In this document: positions 35,959 through 43,628 of the stretch, piece by piece
Position numbering within the stretch: position 1 is the first letter of the stretch
How the letters are laid out: each line of letters starts with the position of its first letter
Assembly (NCBI GenBank): GCA_945903545.1
Contig: CAMDOO010000003.1
Span: 1-64,000, forward strand
Reading direction: 5' to 3'
Source of the DNA: Opitutus sp. GAS368
Lineage (GTDB): Bacteria > Verrucomicrobiota > Verrucomicrobiia > Opitutales > Opitutaceae
DNA length: 64,000 bases
Program-made: the position numbers and the translations under genes
The notes under the pieces: generated by a model
Databases searched by the model: none
What the model saw: only the letters and a program-made list of their open reading frames with translations
Told to the model about the DNA's origin: nothing

Positions 35959-36060
35959 CGGTAGGGCGGTGACCCCTCGACAGGCTCGGGGCCTTGAGCT
36001 TGTCGAAACGGCTCCGTCGCCGCCGAGGGCGGACGGCGCGGACGGAGTCCACGCCCTACC
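35959..36060. repeat. GTAGGGCGG..CGCCCTACC long hairpin
   Basis: GGTAGGGCGGTGACCCCTCG (35960 on) pairs with GGACGGAGTCCACGCCCTAC (36040 on); a CTCGACAGGCTCGG..GAGCTTGTCGA palindrome lies within. It is related to 41399-41490. It fills the gap before cinA together with a CAGATTTCAGATTTGAGATTT tract. Confidence 0.75.
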
Positions 36061-36110
36061 GGCAGTCTGTTGCGCGCTTCCGTCCGAATTTCAGATTTCA
36101 GATTTGAGAT

Positions 36111-36611
36111 TTAGCCACGCCCGCGGGATTCCAGCCAGTCGATCAGCTCCGCCAGCACCGCATCGGCGAAATGCTGCTGGGTCGCGGCGCGGCTGAACCC
36201 GAGGCATTTGATTTCGCCCTGGCGCACGACGGTCACGCCGCTGCGGCGACGCATGGCGATGGCCCAATGCGCCAGGGGTGTAACGACCTGCTGCGGGGGC
36301 GCCGGCTCCGCGTAACCGGTGATCGCGGCGCCGATGTCACTCTTGAAGAGCCGGCACACGCCGCGGGCCATTTCCGCCGCCACGGCGGCGGAAACGCAGT
36401 TCACGTTCCGGGCGGCGGCGCGACTCACGCCGAGGTGCCGAACCTTTTCGTCCAGCGTGTAGGTGGTGATCCCGCCGAGAAAAAATTCCGAGGCGCCGGA
36501 AATTTCGCCGACCCGTGCCTGGATCCGGCCGCAGGTCACGCTCTCCGCCACCGCGAGGGTGCGGCGGGGACGCCGGAGCAGGTGGGTCTTCAGGGCGGGG
36601 AGAAGTTTCAT
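36111..36611 (-). CDS. CinA C-terminal-domain protein (PncC-like nicotinamide-nucleotide amidase)
   Basis: 166-residue stand-alone CinA C-terminal domain. Family motifs: LAVAESVTCGRIQARVGEIS near residues 19-38, FFLGGITTYTLDEKVRHLGV, and AAITGYAEPAPP. The usual AESCTGG reads AESVTCG here, so the conserved Cys and Gly positions are altered while Ser is kept. The family deamidates NMN to nicotinate mononucleotide. It lies downstream of xth, separated by a palindromic element. Confidence 0.8.
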   Translation of the reverse strand: MKLLPALKTHLLRRPRRTLAVAESVTCGRIQARVGEISGASEFFLGGITTYTLDEKVRHLGVSRAAARNVNCVSAAVAAEMARGVCRLFKSDIGAAITGYAEPAPPQQVVTPLAHWAIAMRRRSGVTVVRQGEIKCLGFSRAATQQHFADAVLAELIDWLESRGRG

Positions 36612-36620
36612 GGGTGGATG

Positions 36621-36766
36621 ACTTTTTGCCCGCGAATGACGCGAATGGTCGCGAATCTCGGAGGAGGCGGGGGAATACGATCAAGGCCAGGCGCGGGCGG
36701 TTTTCCCGGATTGGGTTCGGCCCTCGATGCTTGGTTCGCGTTCATTCGCGTTATTCGCGGGCAAAC
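36621..36766. repeat. short inverted-repeat element, gene-less relative of the GxxExxY element
   Basis: Arm 36621-36660 (CCCGCGAATGACGCGAATGG and on) and arm 36733-36766 (CATTCGCGTTATTCGCGGGC and on) match the arms of the GxxExxY element almost base for base. The interior (about 70 bases) has no gene. It fills the xth-cinA gap. Confidence 0.8.
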
Positions 36767-36780
36767 TGCCCGGATGCGTT

Positions 36781-37542
36781 TCATTTCAACTCCAACCCCA
36801 CCGGGCAATGGTCGCTGCCCACCACCTCGGGGCTGATCCAGGCGCGCTTCAGGGCGGGGCGGAGTTTCTCGGCGGCCACGAAGTAGTCGACGCGCCACCC
36901 GATGTTCCGGGCGCGGCAGTTCATCATCTGGCTCCACCAGCTGTAATGGCCCGGGCCCGGCTCGAAGGCCCGGAAGGTGTCGATGAAACCCTGGTCGAGG
37001 ATGGCCGAAAAATTGGTCCGCTCCTCCTCGGTGAAGCCCGCGTTGCGCCGGTTGGTCTTGGGATTGGTGAGGTCGATCTCGGTGTGCGCGACGTTGAGGT
37101 CGCCGCAGAAAATGACCGGCTTCCCCTGCTTCCCGAGTTTTTTCAGGAACGCGAGGAAGGCGCCGTCCCAATCCTGCGTGCGGTACGCGAGGCGGGTCAG
37201 GCCGCGCTGCGAGTTCGGCTGGTAGACGTTTACGAGGTGGAAGTCGGGAAACTCCGCGGTGAGCACCCGGCCCTCGTCATCGTGGCCCTTGATCCCGATG
37301 TGCGGGGTGACCGCCAGCGGCTTCACCCGCGTGAGGATGGCGGTGCCGCTGTAGCCCTTTTTCGAGGCGCTGTTCCAGAAAACCTCGTAGCCCTTCGGCC
37401 ACTCCACGTGCTGCACGTCGCCCGGGTGGGCCTTGGTCTCCTGCAGGCAGACCACGTCGGCATCCGCCGCCACAAGATATTCCGCGAGGCCCTTCTTCAG
37501 GGCGGCGCGCACGCCGTTGACGTTCCAGGACACGAGCTTCAT
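36781..37542 (-). CDS. xth: exodeoxyribonuclease III / AP endonuclease
   Basis: 253-residue EEP-fold DNA-repair nuclease that cuts at abasic sites and trims 3' ends. Seen: LVSWNVNGVRAALKKGL (start), VVCLQETKA with metal-binding Glu, YQPNSQRG, the catalytic FCGDLNVAHTEIDL, and the end VGSDHCPVGLEL. Length is normal. ATG 37542 is set by the family start MKLVSWNVNG. Confidence 0.95.
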   Translation of the reverse strand: MKLVSWNVNGVRAALKKGLAEYLVAADADVVCLQETKAHPGDVQHVEWPKGYEVFWNSASKKGYSGTAILTRVKPLAVTPHIGIKGHDDEGRVLTAEFPDFHLVNVYQPNSQRGLTRLAYRTQDWDGAFLAFLKKLGKQGKPVIFCGDLNVAHTEIDLTNPKTNRRNAGFTEEERTNFSAILDQGFIDTFRAFEPGPGHYSWWSQMMNCRARNIGWRVDYFVAAEKLRPALKRAWISPEVVGSDHCPVGLELK

Positions 37543-37558
37543 CGCGCCACGATTTCGA

Positions 37559-37747
37559 TCAGCGTTTCTTTTTGCCAAAGAAAAATGCGAGCCACACGCC
37601 GAAGCTGAGCAGCAGGACGAGCCACCAGAGGTAACGCAGCTCGCGGGCGGCGAGTTCGACGAAGGCCAGTGCGCGCGGGAAGACCAGGCAGATGCCGACG
37701 AGCACCAGCCCCGCGATGATCCAGCCGATGGTGCGTGGTCGGATCAT
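37559..37747 (-). CDS. small two-helix membrane protein
   Basis: 62-residue protein with two hydrophobic helices (TIGWIIAGLVLVGICLVF and LWWLVLLLSFGVWLAFFF) and a basic end (GKKKR). ATG 37747 overlaps the stop of the prohibitin-like gene (ATGA), so the two are co-translated. Possibly an accessory of the SPFH protein; no family recognised. Confidence 0.65.
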   Translation of the reverse strand: MIRPRTIGWIIAGLVLVGICLVFPRALAFVELAARELRYLWWLVLLLSFGVWLAFFFGKKKR

Positions 37748-38568
37748 CGGCGGATCGCGGGGACCGGGGCCGGAGTGGCGGGCAGGTTGAGCGGCAACAG
37801 GATGTTGGCGCCGCCTTCGCCGCCGCCACCGACCACGAGCGGCGCCTTGCCATCCCATTTCTCCACGATCTGGAGCTGGATCAGTCCGGGGTTGTCGCGA
37901 ATGGCCTCGGCGCGGACGCGAATGGCCTCGGCCTCGCCCTTGGCCTTGATGATCGCGGTGTCGGCCTCGATCTGCGCCTTTTGCTGGGTGAAGCGAGCCT
38001 TCGCGGCTTCCTGCTCCTGGACCATCTTGGACTCGATCGCGGTCTCGAGCTCCTTGGAGAGCGTGATGTTTTCCAGCACGATGTCCTCGACCAGGAGGAT
38101 GTCGCCGATCTTCTTGCGGGCCTCGGCCAGCGTGCGGGACTTGATGTCCTCGCGCTTCTTCACGATCTGCTCGGCGCTTTGCAGGGCGGTGACCTCCTTG
38201 AGCGCTTCCTGGACGCGCGGGGCGATGAGGCTGGTGAAGGGATCGCCGTCATAGGCCTTGTAGATCTGGACGACCGAGGCCTCGGGGATGCGGTAGAGCA
38301 CGCGGAGGGCGATGTTCACCTGCTGCAGGTCCGCCGAATAGCACTCGGCCGGGAGTTCGCGCGCGAGCTGGCGCACGGGGATGGAGACGATGTGGGTGAT
38401 GAAGGGGGATTTGGTCCCGAATCCCTCCGGCTTGAAGGTGTCGTTGACCTTGCCGAGGGTGACTTCGACCCCGCGGAAGCCGGGGTCGACGACATAGGTC
38501 GATTGCGAACCGGCGAGGACGAGAACCAGGATGATAATGCCGAGGCCGATGAGTTTGGCGGGAGTCAT
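37744..38568 (-). CDS. prohibitin-family SPFH protein
   Basis: 274-residue membrane-anchored SPFH/band-7 protein. N-terminal helix (IGLGIIILVLVLAGSQSTYV), SPFH domain (VDPGFRGVEVTLGKVNDTF, AECYSADLQQVNIALRVLYR) and a charged coiled coil (KELETAIESKMVQEQEAAKA, RFTQQKAQIEADTAIIKAKG), as in prohibitins and HflC/HflK. It likely forms large membrane rings. ATG 38568 is chosen just before the helix. Confidence 0.9.
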   Translation of the reverse strand: MTPAKLIGLGIIILVLVLAGSQSTYVVDPGFRGVEVTLGKVNDTFKPEGFGTKSPFITHIVSIPVRQLARELPAECYSADLQQVNIALRVLYRIPEASVVQIYKAYDGDPFTSLIAPRVQEALKEVTALQSAEQIVKKREDIKSRTLAEARKKIGDILLVEDIVLENITLSKELETAIESKMVQEQEAAKARFTQQKAQIEADTAIIKAKGEAEAIRVRAEAIRDNPGLIQLQIVEKWDGKAPLVVGGGGEGGANILLPLNLPATPAPVPAIRR

Positions 38569-38785
38569 GGGACGGATGACACAACCGCGCTGCCCAGCCC
38601 GCAAGCCTGCACCCGGTGGAATTGCCCGGGGGATTTCAACCGCCGGCTGCGGGCGCAGAGGCCTGCCTGCCGTTCTGGAAATGCTGCATGGCGATCCACC
38701 CGGACAATTTTTGCGCGCAATCCGATCCGATTTCCCTTCGGCTGCGTCGTACTCGCGGCCTGCCGGCTGCTTTAGTCTGCCCCTG

Positions 38786-40264
38786 ATGAACCCCTTTTTC
38801 TCGTTTTGCCTCACGAATCGCCTCACGAGAGGCTTGGGCGGTTCGCTCGTGTTGCTGGTCGCCGGATGTGTTTCCCGGGTCCCGGCGCCCGCTCCCACGG
38901 CTCCACCTCCAGTCGCTGTCGCGCCTGCGCCGCCGGTCGTCATCCCCCCGGCCCCGCTTTCGACGCCACCGGCTCCCGCCGTCGTGCCGCCCCCGGTGAT
39001 CCTGGCCCCGACCTTGGCGCCGACGGTGGTGGCCCCGCCGCCGGCTTCCTTGGCGGCGGTCGCGCCGGTTGATGATTCCGACGAGATCTTCGGGCTCACC
39101 AAGCTGCACCAGTTCCGGCTCGAGATTGCGAAGTCCGAGTGGGGCGTCCTCCAGACCAGCAGCGCGCGCGGCGGCCTGGGCGTGAGGGGATCCGATTATG
39201 TCCAGACCGACGGGCGTCCGGTCCATGTCGGCAGCGGTTTTGGCGGGCATTATCCCTGGGCGCGCGCCGACGTCTCGCTCGACGGCCGCGAGTTCAAGAA
39301 CGTCGGCCTGCGGTACCGCGGCAACGGCAGCTTCAGCCAGTCCTCGGGCTTTGCGCCGCTCCGGGCGAACTTCAAGCTGAAGCTCGATGTGTTCGGGACC
39401 AAGGGCACGTGGCGTGACGAAAAGAGCCTGAACCTGAACGCCGGCGTGGTGGACACCTCCAACGTGCGCGAGGCGGCGGCGTTCGCCCTGTTCCGCGGGG
39501 CGGGTGTCCCGGCGCCGCGCACGGCCTATGCGCAGCTCACGTTCAATGTCCCCGATTTCTACAAGGACACCTCCGGCGGCTACGTCTACACGATGATCGA
39601 GAATGTCGGCACCCGCTTCCTGAAGCGCGCACTGCCGCCCGGCACCGGCCTGCTGATGAAACCCGAGGGTACGCGCGGCGGGATCCAGTGGCAGGGCGGC
39701 TCCTGGGCGGCGCACGCCGGAGTGTTCTACCCGGACCGCGAGGCCACGCCGCACGAGCAGCAGCGGATCATGGAGTTCTGCCAGCTGATCTCGCAGCCGG
39801 ACGTTGCGCTCTTCCGCGCGCGCGTCGGCACCTACCTGGATGTCGACGAGTTCCTCCGCTTCATCGCGGTCCACGCCTTCATCCAGAACGGCGACAGCTA
39901 TCTCCGCGGCACCCACAATTATTATTTCTACCTCGATTCTGCGGACGACAAGTTCCGCTTCATCCCGTGGGACCAGGACCTCTCCATGGGCAGCGGGAAT
40001 TTTGGCAACGGGATCGACTTCCTGACGCCGTGGAGTGGCGACCAGCCGTTGATCTACTGGCTGCTCGATGATCCGGCGGTGAACGCACGCTACCGGGCGA
40101 TCCTGAAGGAGCTCTCGGCCACCGTGCTGTCCCGGGCCGAGATCGGCAAGCTGGTGGACGCCCTGGAAGGCGTGGCGGGACGCCATGGCTATTCGCCGCG
40201 GAGCTTCCTCGACGGCCGCGCGCTCCAGCTTGAACGCCTCGTGGCGGGCTGGCCGGTAAAGTGA
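38786..40264 (+). CDS. CotH-kinase family lipoprotein
   Basis: 492-residue lipoprotein (GSLVLLVAGCVSR), then about 60 residues of Pro/Ala linker, then a CotH domain: FRLEIAKSEWGVLQTSS, VGLRYRGNGSFSQSSG, KLDVFGTKGTWRDEKSLNLN, VHAFIQNGDSYLRGTHNYYF and RFIPWDQDLSMGSGNFGNGI. The WDQD-type end carries the metal-binding Asp of spore-coat CotH kinases. It probably phosphorylates or modifies a cell-surface protein; the target is unknown. Its stop lies in the first bases of the downstream repeat. Confidence 0.88.
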   Translation: MNPFFSFCLTNRLTRGLGGSLVLLVAGCVSRVPAPAPTAPPPVAVAPAPPVVIPPAPLSTPPAPAVVPPPVILAPTLAPTVVAPPPASLAAVAPVDDSDEIFGLTKLHQFRLEIAKSEWGVLQTSSARGGLGVRGSDYVQTDGRPVHVGSGFGGHYPWARADVSLDGREFKNVGLRYRGNGSFSQSSGFAPLRANFKLKLDVFGTKGTWRDEKSLNLNAGVVDTSNVREAAAFALFRGAGVPAPRTAYAQLTFNVPDFYKDTSGGYVYTMIENVGTRFLKRALPPGTGLLMKPEGTRGGIQWQGGSWAAHAGVFYPDREATPHEQQRIMEFCQLISQPDVALFRARVGTYLDVDEFLRFIAVHAFIQNGDSYLRGTHNYYFYLDSADDKFRFIPWDQDLSMGSGNFGNGIDFLTPWSGDQPLIYWLLDDPAVNARYRAILKELSATVLSRAEIGKLVDALEGVAGRHGYSPRSFLDGRALQLERLVAGWPVK

Positions 40265-40364
40265 GAGAGGAAAGTGAAAGTGTCGGGCGGCAGAGGTAAT
40301 CCCCGCCTGAAGCCGCGCGCACTTTCCTCCTTCACTCACTTTCCTCTCTCACTCACTTTCACTC
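40261..40364. repeat. GTGAAAGTGAG-type inverted repeat
   Basis: Arm 40261-40283 (GTGAGAGAGGAAAGTGAAAG) and arm 40319-40364 (CACTTTCCTCCTTCACTCAC and on). It begins within the CotH stop codon and ends two bases before the next ATG, so it fills the gap exactly. Confidence 0.85.
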
Positions 40365-40366
40365 GT

Positions 40367-41371
40367 ATGACGACGTCCCCATCCCCATCCCTCGCCCCGG
40401 TCATCGAGCTTTCCGATGGGGGCAGGTTCCCCGCCGTCGGCCTTGGCACCTGGAAGCTCCCCAAGCCGCTGGCGCCCCGGATCGTGCAGGAGGCCATTCG
40501 CGGCGGTTACCGGCATCTCGACTGCGCGTGCGACTACGGCAACGAGGCCGAGGTTGGCGCCGGGCTGGCCGCGGCGCTCAAGGCGGGCGATTGCAGGCGC
40601 GACGAGATGTGGGTGACGTCCAAGCTCTGGAACACCTACCACGAGCCGAAGCACGTGCGCGCCGCGTGCGAGCGCTCGCTCCGCGACCTCGGGCTCAACG
40701 AGCTTGATCTCTATCTGGTGCATTTCCCGATCGCGCTGGCGTTCGTGCCCTTCGCGGAACGCTACCCGCCGGAGTGGTTCTTCGATCCGAAGGCTGCCCA
40801 GCCGGCGATGAAGCCGATCCATGTCCCTTACGCCGAGACCTGGGGCGCGATGGAGGAGCTGCAGCGCGCTGGCCTCGTGAAGCGGATCGGCGTGTGCAAC
40901 CTCAACATCTCCATGTTGCGCGAGCTGCTGGTTGGCTGCCGCATCCGGCCGACGGTGCACCAGGTGGAGATGCATCCGTATCTTGGGCAGTCGCGGCAAC
41001 TCCGCTTCTGCGCGCAGGAGAAGATCGCCGTGACGGCATTCTCACCGCTCGGCGCGCCGTCCTACCTGCCGCTCGGCATGGCGCAACCCGAAGAGTCGGT
41101 GCTCGTGGACCCCGCGGTCACGGCCATCGCCGCGGCCCACGGCCGGACCGTCGCGCAGATTGTCCTCCGTTGGAGCGTGCAGCGCGGTTGCGCCGTCATT
41201 CCCAAGACGCAGAGGGAGGCGCGCCTGGCGGAGAACCTGGCCCTGTTTGACTTCAAGCTCAGCCCCGCGGAGATGACGGCCATCGACGGGCTGGATCGCG
41301 ACCGGCGGTTCAACGACCCGGGCTTCTTCTGCGAGAAGGCGTTCAACGCGTTTTTCCCGATCTTCGACTGA
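40367..41371 (+). CDS. aldo/keto reductase
   Basis: 334-residue (alpha/beta)8 NAD(P)H-dependent reductase. The catalytic tetrad is visible: Asp and Tyr in HLDCACDYGNEAEVG, Lys in WVTSKLWNTYHEP, His in LYLVHFPIAL. The late CAVIPKTQREARLAENLALF is the cofactor site. The layout with SKLWN and a long loop (WFFDPKAAQPAMKPIHVPYA) resembles xylose/aldose reductases. ATG 40367 follows a palindromic repeat; the longer frame only translates the repeat. Confidence 0.92.
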   Translation: MTTSPSPSLAPVIELSDGGRFPAVGLGTWKLPKPLAPRIVQEAIRGGYRHLDCACDYGNEAEVGAGLAAALKAGDCRRDEMWVTSKLWNTYHEPKHVRAACERSLRDLGLNELDLYLVHFPIALAFVPFAERYPPEWFFDPKAAQPAMKPIHVPYAETWGAMEELQRAGLVKRIGVCNLNISMLRELLVGCRIRPTVHQVEMHPYLGQSRQLRFCAQEKIAVTAFSPLGAPSYLPLGMAQPEESVLVDPAVTAIAAAHGRTVAQIVLRWSVQRGCAVIPKTQREARLAENLALFDFKLSPAEMTAIDGLDRDRRFNDPGFFCEKAFNAFFPIFD

Positions 41372-41398
41372 GAGCCGCGGCCTCCGACCGCGGCTGGC

Positions 41399-41490
41399 GG
41401 TAGGGCGGCGACTCCGTCGGCGCCGGGCAGGCTGCCAGCTCCGAATCAACATGAGGGTAAACCCGGCGCGGACGGAGTCCACGCCCTACC
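41399..41490. repeat. GTAGGGCGG..CGCCCTACC hairpin
   Basis: GGTAGGGCGGCGACTCCGTC (41399 on) and GACGGAGTCCACGCCCTACC (41471 on) are near-perfect complements, between convergent genes. Same type as 35959-36060. Confidence 0.8.
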
Positions 41491-41505
41491 GGGAATCGGC
41501 GGCGC

Positions 41506-43446
41506 TCAACGCTTCGCGGGCCGGAAATCCAATTTCAGCACCGCCTGGTTCTTCGCCCAGTCGAGTGCGGGCAGGCCGCGCTGCGGGGCGGGGCGGCCGA
41601 GGGTCTTGCCAGCCCGGGGCGGGGGATTCCGCAGGGTGAGCTCGGACATGCCGTCGGTGAGGGTGATGCCGCCGATCCTGACCTGCCCGACGCCGCGGAC
41701 CGCGATCCGCAGGGGCGTGTCCGCGGCGGGCGCCGGGACGCTGAATTCGCGGGTCAGGGAGGAACGCGGGCGGGCGGACGTGCCGCGGAACTCGATGGTG
41801 AAGCGGGCGCCGAGCTCGGCCCAGGTGCCGTCGGCCTGCCGGGCCTCGACGATCACCTTCTGCAGGGCGGGCGCGAAGTTGCGCACCGTGAAAGAGAGCT
41901 GCCAAGCTCCGCAGAACGGCGTGGCGTGATGGGCGATGGCGGGATGCTGCTGGGCGCGGATCAGCCAGTGCTGCCAGTCGTGGAGCCGACGGGCATCCTC
42001 GTGCAGCTGGGCGACGTTAGGGCTGGTGGCCTGCGGGTCGCGCGTGCGGGCCCACATCGCGTGGGCGGCGCGGTCACCGGCCCAGAGGGCGGCGCTGAAC
42101 AGCTTGGCCTCCTTGGTGGCGGCGGCGAGGGCGGCGCGGATCCGGGGATCGGTCGGGCCGTGGTGGTGCAGCCATTGGCGGATCCGGAAAACCTCTGCGG
42201 CGTTGCGGCGGATGAAGGCGTCGCGGGCCGCGAGGTAGCGCCGGAAGGCGAGGCTGGCGGCGAGCGGGGCGGGCAGGTCCTGGGCGGCGTGGGCGAGGCG
42301 ATCGATGGCCGCGAACTCGTGCGCGGCGGGCTTGGGTCCCTTCGCGCCAGGGCCGAGGTCCCAGCGGTGGTTGGACTCCCAGCGGGCGTACCCGGCGAAG
42401 GCGTAGCGGTCCGAGGCCAGCGCGACCTGCGCGGCGCGGCGCGCGGAGGTGCGGCCGAAGACGCGGGCGAAGCCGCGTTCCAGCATCGCGGCGGGTGAGG
42501 GGTTGCCCGCATCGAGCCAGAGCGAGGCCGCGGCGGCGTCGAGGACGGTCGTTAGCTCCGCCGCGAGTCGCCCGGTTTCCCATGAGGTCACGAGGAAACC
42601 CTTAGCCCCGACCCGGGCGCAGTGGTCCCACCAGGAGCGCAGGTTGGCGAGCCGGTCGGAAAACACCGGCAGCGGCTCGTGGCGGAACCCGCTGTTCATC
42701 GGGCAGCCCCAGTAGTCAATGCCCCGCGCCTGCAGCGGCGCGGCCAGGTCGCGCTCGGCGAAGTTGAAGAGCTCGACGCGCGGCAGGCGCTGGAAGGGAT
42801 AATAGTACCAGTCGTAGGCCGCGATCCCGCGTGGCAGCCGGGCGATGGCGCCCGGCAGGAAGTACAGCATGTCGGCCCAGAGGCCGAGTTGCAGGCCGTG
42901 CCCGGTGGCGAGGGCATGCAGGCGGCCGACATGGGCGGCGAAGTGCCCGGCCAGCCCGCGCTGGGCGATGTCGCGCTGGCTCAGCGGATGCCGGCCGAGG
43001 TGGAAGGACTCATCAAGCCCCACGTGCACGCGGCCCGCGGTGCAGAACGGCGCCAGGTCGCGCAGCAGCTTGGTTGCGATCTCGAGGAAACGCGGATGCA
43101 CCGGGCAGACCTGGCCCCGCTCCAGCGCCGAGCCGTCGGCGGCGCGCAACTCGTTGAGGTCGCGCAGCGCCGCTACCTTGATCAGGTACTGGGTGTGCCC
43201 GAGCAGGTTGACGATCGGCACGACCCGGATGCCGGACTTGGTGGCCGCGCCGACCAACGTCTCGAGTTGGCGGTAGGTGTAGGCGTCGGGCCGCGCGACC
43301 CCGGGCACGCTGGGGTATTCCACGGCGTCCTCGAGGTGCAGGTGGAGTTCCTCGTAACCCCACGCGGCGTAGCGCGGCAACTGGGCGGTGAGCCAGTCAA
43401 GGCGCTCAACCTGGCGGGCGAGATCCCATTGGAACGCACGGATCAT
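41506..43446 (-). CDS. glycoside hydrolase family 20-like beta-N-acetylhexosaminidase
   Basis: 646-residue enzyme. The (beta/alpha)8 part shows YAAWGYEELHLHLEDAVEYP, RVVPIVNLLGHTQYLIK and the catalytic region RVHVGLDESFHLGRHP, where Asp-Glu is the GH20-like acid pair. VTSWETGR closes the barrel. The C-terminal ~130 residues are beta-rich and may bind carbohydrate. No signal peptide is seen from ATG 43446, so it may be cytosolic and act on imported amino-sugar glycans. Divergent from the TonB receptor. Confidence 0.8.
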   Translation of the reverse strand: MIRAFQWDLARQVERLDWLTAQLPRYAAWGYEELHLHLEDAVEYPSVPGVARPDAYTYRQLETLVGAATKSGIRVVPIVNLLGHTQYLIKVAALRDLNELRAADGSALERGQVCPVHPRFLEIATKLLRDLAPFCTAGRVHVGLDESFHLGRHPLSQRDIAQRGLAGHFAAHVGRLHALATGHGLQLGLWADMLYFLPGAIARLPRGIAAYDWYYYPFQRLPRVELFNFAERDLAAPLQARGIDYWGCPMNSGFRHEPLPVFSDRLANLRSWWDHCARVGAKGFLVTSWETGRLAAELTTVLDAAAASLWLDAGNPSPAAMLERGFARVFGRTSARRAAQVALASDRYAFAGYARWESNHRWDLGPGAKGPKPAAHEFAAIDRLAHAAQDLPAPLAASLAFRRYLAARDAFIRRNAAEVFRIRQWLHHHGPTDPRIRAALAAATKEAKLFSAALWAGDRAAHAMWARTRDPQATSPNVAQLHEDARRLHDWQHWLIRAQQHPAIAHHATPFCGAWQLSFTVRNFAPALQKVIVEARQADGTWAELGARFTIEFRGTSARPRSSLTREFSVPAPAADTPLRIAVRGVGQVRIGGITLTDGMSELTLRNPPPRAGKTLGRPAPQRGLPALDWAKNQAVLKLDFRPAKR

Positions 43447-43628
43447 GACGGAGCGAGAATCGTCACCCGCGGGCGGGGCGTCGAGCTTTGGCTGGAGTGT
43501 GAGCGACGGGCAAAAAACCGCGGTTTGTGGCGGACGGGTCACGCCCCAGTTACGGTCGGGTGATATCTGAACGACCCGCGCTCGCGGCGCTTGACCGCGA
43601 TTTGCCGGCGCGCCCACGGTCGGTCTCG

